Shown here: positions 22,923 to 34,093 of the stretch, in pieces
Numbering within the stretch: the stretch's first letter is position 1
How the letters are laid out: each line of letters starts with the position of its first letter
DNA from: Eucommia ulmoides
Lineage: Eukaryota; Streptophyta; Magnoliopsida; Garryales; Eucommiaceae
Assembly: GCA_016647705.1 (NCBI GenBank)
Contig: CM028328.1
Coordinates: forward strand, 36,060,501 to 36,124,500
Direction: 5' to 3'
Length of the DNA stretch: 64,000 bases
Program-made: the position numbers and the translations under genes
The notes under the pieces: generated by a model
Seen by the model: the letters and a program-made list of their open reading frames with translations, nothing else
Told to the model about the DNA's origin: nothing
Database searches by the model: none

Positions 22923-23851
22923 ATGTTAGATCAACAAGTGTTATTGCATTTCTTTCATCAGGATTCTGATCCATTTTATTGTGCTTGGGATTGATATAAA
23001 GAGTTTCTAATCCGGTTCCCAAATCATCATTTCCCGAGGGAGTGTCAACTACTAAACTTCCTCGAAGGAGGAAACAGTAGCACCTCTTTCAACCAACTAA
23101 CCACGGACGAAGCCTATTAGGTACTAGAAGACATGGTGGAGCTTGATTTTGGGAGTTTGAATTATTCAACAAGCTACAAAAGCTTGAGTGATAGTTCCAC
23201 CGTTTCGACGCCATGGACTGACACCCCGAATGAAAATGTGGAGTCTTCCCCCACCCTAGAAGAAATATTCGCTGAATTTATGAGGAAAACTCAGGCTTTC
23301 TAGAGGGAAATGAATGACCTTCTCAATGAACATGAGGATCGTCTTGACAATATTGAGATGACCTATGCTGAAATTGATGTAATAGTAACGCAAATCGGTC
23401 AGCTTATCTATTTTATTGAGACCGAGTCAGAAACGGTGGCACTGAGATACACACATACACCACATGTATTGAAAGCTACCGTGATGAACTGAATACAAGT
23501 GGAAGGAACTTGGGTTTGTTCAAAGACGATAAAAAATCACAAGATAACACTTATGATTATCCACCATTTGAGATCCACATTGAGATGCCACCGTTGATCA
23601 AAGACGATCATATCTATGAGGATCCGATGTGGCTCACCTATCGTCCCTGACTTCCAACTCCATTCATTTAGGCCAACCAAGCCCATGAGACAGAGCAGAG
23701 TCGAGTTGAAAATACGAGCCAATTATTTCCACATCTTGCCAAGCTTGAGGGCATTCTAAACCAAGACCCGTATGTTGTGTTGTATGACACATACTATAGG
23801 CAGAAGCCACTCTTTGACAAGCCCTTCTCTGTGTCAGGCCGAGGACAATAA
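22923..23851 (+). pseudogene. Gag-like ORF of A2, degraded
   Basis: Begins MLDQQVLLHFF. The WDRYKELL block has a stop (CGA to TGA), a short deletion removes the GLLAATRIW part, and the TSFNQLTTDEAY block is followed by an in-frame stop. From 23310 an open stretch MNDLLNEHEDRLDNIEMTYA, predicted coiled coil, leads to VTQIGQLIYFIETESE, the Athila LETQxGQL-like motif. The family stop is at 23849-23851 after SGRGQ. No CCHC knuckle can be found, although Athila gag normally has one before the QxGQL motif. Confidence 0.75.
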
Positions 23852-25447
23852 ACCAAGCGCTTATTTGGAGGCAACCCAAGGTTTCAAATAAATTAATCCA
23901 TCACCATCGACTTCATTCGGAGGTGAGATTGTCTCTCTTCCTAGGTACATGTTCAAAACCCCCTTCATCACTATAATGCATGCTATTTGTTGAGTTTGAT
24001 GTTGGTACATTGTGGACATTGCCCGTTTTAAGTTTGGGGGTGATGTGTAGTATGTTAGTATGTTTTCTTTTGTTAGTTATGTAGTTTAAGTTTAAAAGTT
24101 TTATTGTTTAATTGTATGCATGTTTGTTTAGTTTAGTATAAGTATTGTATGTTTGTAGTTGTTGTGTGTTGAGTTTTGTAGTTCATCTGGGCCATTACCC
24201 GATAATGAGTTTATACCCTAGTTGTTTATCGAGGTCATGCGTAATACCCATTCATGTGTGTTATGTGTGCTTGACATTTCGTTGTGGTAAAAGTTATGTG
24301 GATCCTAACTTGCACGACCACTTAAACTCAATGTACTAGCTATCCAATTGATTTGACGCTGATTATCCATTAGCTAAGTTCATGACAATAGGGATTCTAG
24401 AATCTAATTAGGGGAAACTTGAAGAGAAATCCTAGGCGAGGTAGTTCAGGAGACATGATTTAGGCATTCATTTTTATCGCTTGAGCCTTTGAACTTTACC
24501 TTATTATATGTTTATCCTCGTTACCCTGCCGAAGCCTGTAAGCCATTTCAATTCTGTACACGTAACAAATACCCTAGCTAATTGATTTTTTTTTTTCCAA
24601 ACCACTGTTGCTAAACCTAAAGCATAATTTGAGTTGAAATCAAGTTAGTATTTTTATGCTACTTGAAGTGAGCGATATGGTTTAGGGCGAACTTTTGATT
24701 GGTTCGATATTCGAGTACTCACTTGTCATTTTTCTGTCGTTTTCCCATACCCTTGAAATTGTACAAATAAAATATGTTTGGGGGTGTGGTATGTTTAAAA
24801 AAAACAAAAAACCATATGTAAATATAGTTCTATTTTAGTTTCTTTCGACAAATGAGTACGACGTTCTTAAATATTTGTTCAGGGTTGTTTCGAATTGATC
24901 ATAAAGGGGTTCGAGAGTGATTGAGTGCCAAGCGTTGTGCCTTGGGTATCATTAATTTAATGACATTAACCTGTTTTATATTCTAGATATACCTTTGGCC
25001 ATTTTCCAAAAACCGAACCAAGTCCTATTGATCTTTTTGAATTTCTAAGCCTACATTAGTGGAGAGTGGAACCCAGTCAGGTATATAGAAATCTTAATAC
25101 TTTATGGTTTAAGTCATGAGTTTCGTTGGTGGATAATCTAATCCGATCTTTGAATGGTTATATTATTGAGTTTCGCCCATACACTTGAACAATATCTAGA
25201 ATGGCGTTTACCGTTATTAAATGTTGAAATTCTAGAACACCACATGGTGCGTTTTACTCCTGAACTGGTTATAATTTAGGGTTGTTGAAGGAAAACATTT
25301 TGGTCGGAATAGTTGAATTCAAAACTCGCAAGCCGTTATTTGTGTTTTTATTCGGTTTTAGTATTTATGTTAGTTAAATAATTGTGTTTTTTTTTTAGTA
25401 TGAGTGTTTTGCTCGAGGACTAGCATAATTCTAAGTTTGGGGATATT
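23852..25447 (+). other. Noncoding 3' tail of A2
   Basis: About 1.6 kb without an ORF, yet closely shared by all group A copies and by B1. Polypurine-like GTTTGGGGGTG occurs at about 24033 and 24777, and the true tract is AAGTTTGGGGATATT (25433-25447). The conserved phrase CAAGTCCTATTGATCTTTTT is at about 25018. Confidence 0.8.
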
Positions 25448-26816
25448 TGATAGGTGTAATTTATCTATATATTTCCAAACTGGTTTTGGTAGTTTTCGAG
25501 TATTATTATAGTGTTTTAATATGTTTTAATTTGTTTTTATTTGTTTGTATGTAAATTAGGTGTTTGGGATGAAAATGGATGAAAACGGTCGATAAATGAG
25601 CAATTCGGTGGAACGTTGGTGGAAGAACAGTGGAAAAATGAGCAAATGGGCAAGTTCAGGAATACAGGCCCACCGCTGCAGTGGTCAATTGAACAAAAAC
25701 CTTCTGCCAAACCATTGCTGCAGTGGTGAAATTCACCGCTACAGCGGTGGCCTCTACCGCTACAATGGTCAGCTGCTAAAGGACCTACTGACTTCCCACT
25801 ACTGTAGCGGTTTGACACTAGCTGGAATAGATATTTTAGGATATTATAAAGATATTTTGGATCCCTATTTTAATCCGTTCATACCCAACACAATAGACAC
25901 GTTTTTGGGAGTCTTGAGAACTCCAAGATCATATCAACCAAGAGAAGAACACAAATTCAGGAAGAGGAAACAAGATTGGAGCAATTTTTACGAACGTGGA
26001 AGCGTAAATTCTTCAGATTTGGCTACTTTCGCTTTGTTCCTCTCTTTATTTCATAGTTTGGTTGGTAGTTTTGATTATCTTTAGCTTGTATATTGTTGAA
26101 TATAGGGTTATGACCTTGCATAGCTAAACATATATTTCTGGGGCTTGATGTAGTTCATGAAAATGTGCTTTGAATAAATCAATGTTTTGTTAATGGTTGT
26201 TCTTCATTATCCGATTGTGTTTACCATTTTATTACTTCTATTATATGCTTGTTATGATATATTGAGGATATGGGGTTTGACACTCGGGAGAGATAATCCC
26301 AGATTCGAACTAGGGTTTAAACACAACGTGACGATCTAATAACTCTGAAGAGTATTAGAAAGTATAAAATCCATGAGGTTAGAGCCTGACTCATGTGATC
26401 AGTGTCATGTAGAAGCTATACGGGGACGTCGGCATTGACGTAAAGTCACATATTCATTCACTTTACACTTGGGGGAGGTAGTGAGTGAGATTTTGATACC
26501 TAGATTATCGGATAGTATGAATTCCATTAATGTAAACTAGATTGAATCGAACACGTATTAGTGAACGAAGTTAATCCCTAGACAATTTACTCCCATTAAC
26601 GTTAATATTAGTATAATTAGATTAATTTAGTTTAGTATATTTTATTAACAAAAACTTGATTTGAGTCGTCTAGATAAAATTCGGTTATGATAATCGCGGT
26701 ACTTAATGATAATCTAATCCAATCCCTGTGGATACGACAACCCTTACTCTTTCCACTTTACTAAAACTTGACCCGTACACTTGCGGTGAAAGTAGCGACG
26801 TAATATTCCGCTACCA
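25448..26816 (+). repeat. 3' LTR of A2
   Basis: Begins TGATAGGTGTAATTTATC and ends CCGCTACCA. Palindrome array at about 25670-25812, leader stem at about 26076-26132, and the paired motifs at about 26285 and 26468. Same length within a few bases as the 5' LTR (1369 against 1373), with scattered substitutions. Confidence 0.92.
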
Positions 26817-26821
26817 CGTAA

Positions 26822-27760
26822 CTCCTTCATCTTTTGCTGGTGGGTTTAATAGTAATCGACCGATGAGCGACAACGATGGTAGTCCCATTCATGGCTTCCT
26901 CAGAGGTGACTCCTCATCTTGCCCTTGACTTTCTCACGTGAAAATGCGAACCCACTGTTAGCGTTGTGATCTACGATGGCAGTGAAAAAGGCACGAGGGT
27001 CCCTTTTAGCAGCTTTTGAGAAGGGAAAAGAGAAGATATGAGATACCTCTAGGGAACAGTTGCAATCCTGTGATCTTGTGGAATGGTCCCCTATGACCGA
27101 AGGGTCCAGGGATAGTGAGAAGACTTTTATCTTCCTGGAGGATGCAGAGAGATGGGCCCAAACTGTGCTCCCTCCTAGGATGTTGAGATGGCTGCCAATG
27201 AGTTTAGTAGTGATCCGGTGCTGACCTTGTTACATTTAAACGGCATGGTATAGACGCTTTATTCTTCTTTGACTCCGATGATAGTTTTTAGAATTCTTCG
27301 AACTTTCTCTGGTGGTTTCTAGGCATAGTGCATTCCTTTGCTCTACATGAGGAGTGGAGGGGAATCATGTGATGGCTCGACGTCTTGGAGCCGAAAAGAG
27401 ATGAGGCACGGTCTTAAGAAGCAAGAGCGTAGGGCAGTGGAGGCCGAACACGTAGCTTCTGAGGCTCTCCGGGAGGCTGAGAGATCAAGGCATGGGATTG
27501 TTGCTGCACAACAGAGGTCTGCTAACACTGTGGAAGGATCAGATCACTAAAGTAGTGGCTCCTACGGTCATGAGTCTGAAGCGGCGGCGAGGTGCTATGG
27601 TGGAAGAGATGGGCGAGGGCATGCTGTCACTGTACCAGGTAGAGGAAAGAGAGAGGAATGACCTACCTCTAACCCAAGAAGCACCTTTGTTTTCTTGTAA
27701 ATTTTGTGCTTTCCTTCTTTCTTCTTCTTTCGGATCTGCAGGTTATTCCTCTTGTCGTGT
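26822..27760 (+). pseudogene. Antisense ORF of Tat element 1, C-terminal piece with coiled coil
   Basis: The first frame continues from before A2: SFAGGFNSNRPMSDNDGSP. After frame changes, about 27410-27540 reads LKKQERRAVEAEHVASEALR then EAERSRHGIVAAQQRSANTV, a clear heptad-rich coiled coil rich in Ala, Glu and Arg. Element 2 has the counterpart at about 58190-57950 on minus. Coiled coils of this kind are usual in the C-terminal half of these Tat accessory proteins, whose function is unknown. The 167-codon frame at 27492-27995 overlaps out of register and is not believed. Confidence 0.65.
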
Positions 27761-29608
27761 ACAAGACTTTTCAATAAAGTTGTATTATTTACTTGATCTC
27801 TTTGTCTATATGCTATTTTGTTTACCTTTTTCATTTCCCAGGTGGATTCTTCTATCAATAGGATCTAGGCTGGAGCCTACTGTATATCAATTTAACTGGT
27901 CATCCTTAGGTGATGTGCCAGATTTCTCTTGCTCGCAAGGCGAGGATGGTCAGAGTGTACCTTTAAGCAGCTTTTCGAGGTGTATTTGGACATAGTCTTT
28001 ATGAAGTGTACCCATATAAAGGTTTTTTAGGGATTCAATGACATTCTTATCCATAAACATTTAATGTTGCGTGCTCACGTGTCCCTTGGAGTTTCGTTGG
28101 GGACCTTATTTAAGGAGTGTCTTTCTGCCTTATTTCTTCATCCCTGAATTCTTTCTTCTATTTCCCTTATTTTTGTATGATGAACCCTTACATAGGCTCG
28201 AAGAATGATTGTGGCAATGAGTTTTGGAAGATGGAGGTCTTTGTTCAGCAGCTGTTCGATGGCTTCGATGCTTCTGTTATTTAAAAGAATTCAGATTTTT
28301 TTTGTCTTCGTGTGTGAAAGTTATCTTGTAAATCCAAGGAGTTTAGAGGCCAAAGATGCGTGGCCTGACAAACCACAGCTAGAGGTGGTCCAACGATCGA
28401 GTGCAACGAATGAGGCAAAAGAGAAAGTCTGGTGTTCTACCAGCGTAATGTCCAGTTGTTCGCTTGCGGATTAAACGAAATCTTTTTTTGCCAAGGGGTA
28501 GAGAGCTTACAGGGAAAGTCTTCTAGTAATGGTTAGCTGTTCAGGAGTACGACACCTCCTCTTAAGACTTCCTGTGGTAATAAGAAAGGGATGTGTTGCT
28601 GCTAGTCCAACCTAGAGACAGTTGGCATTTTTGCAACTGGTGCCCTGAACTCCTGCATGGCAAGTTCTAGGGACAAGTCTTCTTTGAGTCTGCAGGTTTT
28701 CGGAATGGAAAACCTCACTTTTACCCACTACTGGTTAATCGTTCTTGATCAGATTATTTGTTAGCCTATTTTGGGAGATTATTAGCTGGGGGGTAGCTGT
28801 GTTGTCTCTTTTTGATGAACCCACGATTTCCAGTCGTTTGGTGGGAATCTCGAGGCCTCTTTCATCAGGTGAGGGCAACCCTCATTTCTCGAATGAGAAT
28901 AGGGATGGATCTTCATGGGTCTTGCCTGAGCCGAGAAAATTCTTATTCTCAACATTGTTTCTCCTAGCTATGCTCGGGAAGTTTCCAATCTGCTTTTGTT
29001 TCATAGATTATTCAACACTGTCTTCTTTCTTCCATATTTCCTGTAGGGAATTTTCTGTATTACGTCAGGTGGCTTCTATAGAGATGTATTTGAGAGAACT
29101 TCTTTAGGAAATAGTCAAATTCGAGCTATAGATTGTAGAGTATTTTGTAGAGTTGCAGGAGATAGATGCAGTTATAGATGATAGTAGCCTAGAATTAGGC
29201 CTTGTTGTGGCAAGTCATCTAGTGATGGACCCAAGATTGTAAGGCATTGACTCCACTCCTCGTCGGCCCTCTACTCTGGTAGATACGGGTTACCAAGTGT
29301 GCCCGAGTACACAGAGGGTTCTTTCGTCCATGTACAAAGTTGTTGTTGGATCTAGAGCCATTTAAAACTCGAATGGTTGTCGATGGCCTCTATATCTTTG
29401 TGGCCTTCCTTGTTAGGGTGGCTCACATTATATGTAGTAACTAATTGTACTTAGCTATTTTTCAGTACTTCCAATGATGACATTCTCCAGCTCTTCGCCG
29501 ACCCCCTACTAAAGGTAGGCATGGGTCATCAATTGTGACTGAGTGTATAGAGAGGATATTTCGTCCCATCATCATTCTAGACTATTGCACTGTAGCTGTT
29601 TGGGGATC
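27761..29608 (-). other. Spacer between antisense ORF and tandem-repeat UTR, Tat element 1
   Basis: I recognise no domain here. The region is the mirror counterpart of 55937-57730 in element 2: on opposite strands both read a similar stretch around SSGEGNPHFSNENRDGSS, LGKFPI and F(F)HIS (28850-29100; 56690-56400). The shared reading could be a remnant of a second antisense exon or just DNA homology. Confidence 0.55.
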
Positions 29609-30134
29609 AAACTATTGAGGGTTGTATCTACCTGGCCATATGGTTACTGAGTCAAAGGCCAAAAATGCCTTATCAGGCGAGTTACATCATTAGTAGGTGG
29701 CGACCCCTTTCCCTCACGTAGAATGAAGGATTGGATCTCGACTAGACTATTAAGGGTCGTAGCCATCTGGTGAGCCAATCTATTGATAGCCATAGCCACC
29801 CAGAACTGAATTTAGGTTGTAGTCGCCTGTTTTCAAGTTAGGGACGAAACCGCCTTATTGGGTGAGTCTTGTCATTGGTCCACGACAACCACATTTCCAT
29901 GTGTGGTGTGAGGGATTGGATCTCGACTAGACTATTGAGGGTTGTTGTCGTCTGGTGATACAAGCTATTGATAGTCGTAGTCTCCCCAAACCAAATTTAT
30001 GTTGTAACCACCTGTTGTCGAGTCAGGGATCGAAGTTACCTTATCAGGAGAGTCTCTCCATTGGTCAATGATGATCCTCTTCCTATGCATGGCATGAGGG
30101 ATCGTATCTCTACCAGACTATTGAGAGCCATAGC
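29609..30134 (-). repeat. 186-bp tandem repeat in 3' UTR of Tat element 1
   Basis: AGACTATTRAGGGTYGT starts units at about 29744, 29929 and 30115 (period 185-186), with a shorter unit from 29609. Each contains a GGATTGGATCTCGACT-like end. A solo LTR interrupts the last unit at 30135. It lies between pol and the antisense ORF. Confidence 0.8.
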
Positions 30135-31740
30135 TGATAGGTGTAAATTACCTATGTATTTTCAATCCGAATTTGTTAGTTTTTGAGTACGTTTATAGTT
30201 ATTTGTATATGTTTTAATATGTTTTTATTCTTTTTGTATTAAAATAGGTGCGTGGGGTGAAAAGTTATGAAATCGAAGCGAAAACGATGTGATCGAACTA
30301 AAGCGGACGAAGTTACGGTAGATAAATGAGCAAGGAGGCAACATTGTGAAAGAAGCCCACCGCCTAGGCCTCTAGACCTCCACCTAGGCTGTGAAGATGT
30401 TGAGAACATTTCCAAGTCCACCGCCTACTTCTTCGCCTAGGCGGTCATCAAACCTGCAAAGCCAGTACAGGTATTGTAACTTCAAGGCTATTTTGGACTA
30501 TGATTCAATCCTATTTTGGAAACACTCAAAACATATAAGTTTTATATCTTTTTCTTAGCTTTCCATAGGTTTTTGAATCACCATAATAAGAGTTTGGATG
30601 AAAAAGTTACAGTCAAAACAAAATTGCAAACCTGTAGTAACTTCGCCTAGGCGAAAATCTGGCAAAATATTAACCAACCTAACTTTGCCTAGGCGAAGTT
30701 TTCTTCGCCTAGGCAAAATCCTCTGTGCAGAATAGATATTTTGAAGATATGTTTTTGGCCTATTTAAGCCCTTCTCTCCTCCTTTCTTCCCTATTCTTGA
30801 GCTACTAAGGCCTTAGGCTAATTTTAGGGTTAGGATAAGGGATTTTTTAGGGAGAGCTCTCAACTCGAGGTGGAGGATCAACGAGGAAGTGATCGATCGA
30901 TGTTTCTAGCGGCAAATCTTTGGATATTGGCTAAGTCGCTCGTTTTCTCTCTTTGTTTTCTTCATTTTGGTAATTGTTGAGCATGTTTAGCTTGTTTTAC
31001 ATTGTATAAACGGTTAGGGACATGATTTAAACATAGATTGTAATAGGGATTAATGTATTATTTATGAAAATGTAGTTTTGGTTGAATTTGTGTTTCGTTC
31101 TTGGCTATTCTTCGTATGTTGATTGTGTTTCCATGTTTTCTATGATTATATGCTAGTTTAGATATATTGAGAATACGGGGTTTGACAATCGGGAGAGGTA
31201 ACCCCGGATTCAGACTAGGGTTAACACAACAGGACAATCTAACAACCCGGGAGGGCATTAGAAAGTGTGCAATCGATGACGTTGGGGTGAGACTCACGTG
31301 ACCTAGAGTCATTAAGACGTTAAGGGGGACTTCGGCGTTGACACGAAGTCACGTATTCCCCCGTCTTACACTCGAAAAAGGTGGCGAGGGAGTTTACGAA
31401 ACTGAGATTATCAGATACGCCGAACGTCATTAATGTTAACTAAAATGAAATCAAACGCATTTAAGTAAATAAAGTTAATCCCTAAGCAATCTACTCCCCT
31501 AAACAATCCCAAATTAGTATTTATAGTATAGTTAACTTAATTAGTATTTTAGTTTAGTATTAGTGTTAAATTAAATTCTATTTTTGTCGCCTAGATAAAG
31601 TCAGGTTATGACAATCACGATACTCGATAGTAACAACACCAATCCCTGTGGATACAAAACCCGACCGAAAGGTCCATTATACTAAAGCTTGATTCGTACG
31701 CTTAAGGTAAAAGTGGCAGCGCTTTATTTAGCGGCCACCA
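30135..31740 (+). repeat. Solo LTR, subfamily C
   Basis: Begins TGATAGGTGTAAATTACC and ends GCGGCCACCA, with the exact target duplication ATAGC (30130-30134 and 31741-31745). At 1606 bp it is longer than group A because of an extra block (about 30460-30640) between palindromes. Dyads have the CCTAGG centre, for example TTCGCCTAGGCGAA at 30642-30655. TATA-like CTATTTAAGCCC near 30761. The same subfamily recurs at 54088. Confidence 0.92.
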
Positions 31741-31745
31741 ATAGC

Positions 31746-31884
31746 CGTTCGGTGAGCCAGGTTATTGATGGCCGTAGCTGCCCTATTAGCTCAATCCTCT
31801 ACTTCATCTCAATATGTGTAGACACTTACAAATATTTCGAGTAAAACATAGGTCTTTATTGAGAAAAACATTGATTATACATTA
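31746..31884 (-). other. Start of 3' UTR of Tat element 1
   Basis: Matches in reverse the stretch after the element 2 pol end (53345-53450), sharing TTTTTCTCAATAAA and AAACATAGGTCTTTAT-type phrases. The AATAAA-like motif might serve as a poly(A) signal for a read ending after pol, which is inference. Confidence 0.5.
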
Positions 31885-32226
31885 TATTAAAAATATCGCT
31901 TTAAGTGCTCTACATTCTATGTATTCTTCAACGGTCGTCTTTCTAGCGTTTCAAGTTTGTAGGTGCCTAGGCCGAGGACCTTTGTGATGTTATAGGGTCC
32001 TTCCTAGTTTAGTCCCAACTTTCCTTTTACTCGATCTCACGTGGCAAGGGTAACTTTTCGTAACACAAGATCACTTTCTTTAAACGAGTGTGCGGTGATG
32101 CACTTATCATGGTACGGGACAATCCACATTTTATAAGCAATTTTTCGAATATGGGCATGCTTCTATTTTTTTTTCCTAGTAGATCCAAGTTTCGTGCTAC
32201 CTCTCGCTGGTTTTCTAGTAGATTCA
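31885..32226 (-). pseudogene. Integrase C-terminal end of pol, Tat element 1
   Basis: Minus-strand translation gives MNLLENQREVARNLD at the cut end, then a SFKESDLVLRKVTLAT-like GPY domain start, then GPYNITKVLGLGTYKLETLE, which is the typical end of Tat pol (LGPxTYKLETLEGxPL). Frame breaks are present. The polypeptide stops at about 32226, where plus-strand LTR sequence begins, so the rest of pol is lost. Confidence 0.8.
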
Positions 32227-32319
32227 TGTGGCCTCAAACGCGCCATCAGTCCAGGATTTCTAGAACTGACCAGTATGATGGATCTCTAATATCTACTATC
32301 TATGCATGCATATAGTAGA
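32227..32319 (+). repeat. LTR fragment of a third Retand-like copy at the junction of the two Tat elements
   Basis: About 60 bp (GTGGCCTCAAACGCGCCATC onward) match the LTR interior at 32351-32420 and 59934-60000. It is followed by a hairpin-like TCTACTAT...ATAGTAGA (32292-32319) directly before the 5' LTR of element 2. Confidence 0.65.
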
Positions 32320-32526
32320 TGATGAAGGAAAATTTATCCAAAAGACACCAGGGTGCCATGTGGCCTAAAACTCACCACTGATTTGGGATCTCTAGAACCG
32401 ATCGATATAATGGGCCCCTCGGTACACTCGCTTTGGGAAATAATGCCTGATTGGGTTTCCAAATCCTATAAGGGTTAATAATCTGAGGTCTTGAGCGCCA
32501 TCATACTCCTTCTTCCAAAGGCGATC

Positions 32527-33946
32527 TGGTGGTGGAATATTACGTCGCCACTTTCACTGCAAATGTACGGGTCAAGTTTTAGTATAGATTGGAAGGAGTA
32601 TGGGTTGTTGTATCCACAGGGATTAGTTGAGATTATTATCGAGTATCGCGATTGTCCTAACCTAACTTTATTTAGGCGATAAAAATGAAGTTTATAATTA
32701 ATTAATACTAACACTAAGTTAATTAATCTAATTATACTAATATTATATTGAGATGTTTTAGGGAAAATATGGCATAGGGATTAACTTCATTTACAAAAAT
32801 GTGTTTTGTCTCGTTTAGTTTACAATAACGGCATTCGATGTATTTGACAATATCTGTATCGTAAACTCATTCGTCACCTCTCCCGAGTATAAGACGAGTG
32901 AATATGAGACTTCACATCAACGAATAAGTCCCTCTCAATGTCTGAACGACATTAGGTCACATGAGTCTTGCCCCAATGTCATTAATTGCACACTTTCTAA
33001 CTCCCTCCCGGGTTATTAGATCGTCGCGTTGTGTTTACCCTAATCCGAATTCGAGGTTACATCTCTCAACTGTCAAACCCCCTATTCTCAAATTATCTAA
33101 ACAAGCATAATATCAAAGAATAACAGTAAACACAATCGAAATAGTGAAGAATAACCATTAACGAAATACAAACTCAAACAAATAACGATTTCATAAAATA
33201 TATTAATCCCTAAACAAAATTTATTTAACTCATGGCCATAACTATTTATACAATGAACACCAAGCTGAACATGCTCAACAACCTAACAAAGTTAAAAAAA
33301 TAAAGAGAAATGGAAGAACTTAGCCGTAGTCTGACAATTTGCCGCTAAAATCGTCCAACGATCACTTCTTCTTTATTGCAACGTGTTCTTCTCCTTCGGA
33401 ATTGGTTGAGCACACCCCAAAACACTCTCAAAATATTAGGAACCCTAAGGGGTGTCCTATGGTCGGGGGATCAAAAAGAAAGAGAGGAGAAATGCTTAAA
33501 TAAGGAGCAAAATATCTAAAAAAATATCAAACAGCTGTGCAGAGTGACCACCGCTGTGGTGGGATCACCACCGCGACAGTGGGTATGTCGGTTAAGTCAT
33601 GGCCTCAGCGGTGGGATCAGGGACCATCCTATTCTGTCATCACCTTGGCGGTGAAGTAACTGCCTCAGTGGTAGTCTGTCAGTAACATTTTGGTCCTCTC
33701 TGCATATTGACCACCGCAGCGGTGGTTTGGATGTCGTGGCGGTGGGGTGGTTTTCAGAATTATGCCCTCATATTTGTTTTCCCACCGTTCTTGGTCCGAT
33801 TTGATTGTTTATGATCCGTTTTCATGCATTTTCACCCCGCACACCTGTTTTACACAAAAATACATAAAAACGTATTAAAACGTAATAAACGTACTTGAAA
33901 ACTAACAAGTTCAGTTTAGAAATAGATATGTAGATCATACCTATCA
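32527..33946 (-). repeat. Solo LTR, group A (minus)
   Basis: Exact target duplication CGATC (32522-32526 and 33947-33951). Read on minus it starts TGATAGGTATGATC and ends CCACCACCA. Palindromes at about 33545-33745 include GACCACCGCAGCGGTGGT. Confidence 0.93.
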
Positions 33947-34093
33947 CGATCACAACTGCTTTTCCATCGAAGAAAAGTACCGTTGCCATAATAGTCCCGC
34001 GATCTCCTCCAATGATCCTACCACCTCATTAGTAAGGAGAGAAAGATCCACGCCACTTTCCATACCGGTACTCATAGAATTAAGGAAGGCTTG

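Larger units (their letters stand above)
21414..26816 (+). mobile_element. A2: complete non-autonomous Athila-like element (best reference copy)
   Basis: 5' LTR 21414-22786, primer site 22793-22810, gag-like ORF region 22923-23851, noncoding tail 23852-25447, 3' LTR 25448-26816 and an exact target duplication CGTAA (21409-21413 and 26817-26821). Total 5403 bp with no internal insertion, so it defines the family. Nothing resembling protease, RT, RNase H or integrase is present in the 2661-bp internal region. It sits in the antisense ORF of Tat element 1. Confidence 0.93.
5034..32226 (-). mobile_element. Retand-like Tat element 1 (minus), 5'-truncated and heavily nested
   Basis: Read on minus from high to low coordinates: integrase C-terminus (32226-31885), 3' UTR with a 186-bp tandem repeat (about 31800-31741 and 30134-29609), spacer (29608-27760), antisense ORF remnants on plus (27760 down to 5999) and the 3' LTR (5664-5034). 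The order matches element 2 (32320-60521) in mirror image. It is interrupted by a solo LTR (6204-7330), A1 (7386-20481), A2 (21414-26816) and a solo LTR (30135-31740). Removing them leaves about 4.5 kb of host element. Everything 5' of the integrase tail is missing at the junction near 32226. Confidence 0.8.

Noticed and set aside
25596..26084. 162-codon ORF rich in CSG repeats
   Set aside because: Translation of the U3 palindromes (CACCGCTGCAGCGGT) and leader of the A2 3' LTR. Not conserved in the other LTR.
27492..27995. 167-codon ORF, the longest in the window
   Set aside because: It overlaps the antisense ORF coiled coil out of frame, has no recognisable domain and an odd composition. 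I regard it as a chance frame in a decayed element.
32315..32319. Target duplication for Tat element 2
   Set aside because: GTAGA before the 5' LTR and TCTAT after the 3' LTR do not match, so I make no claim.
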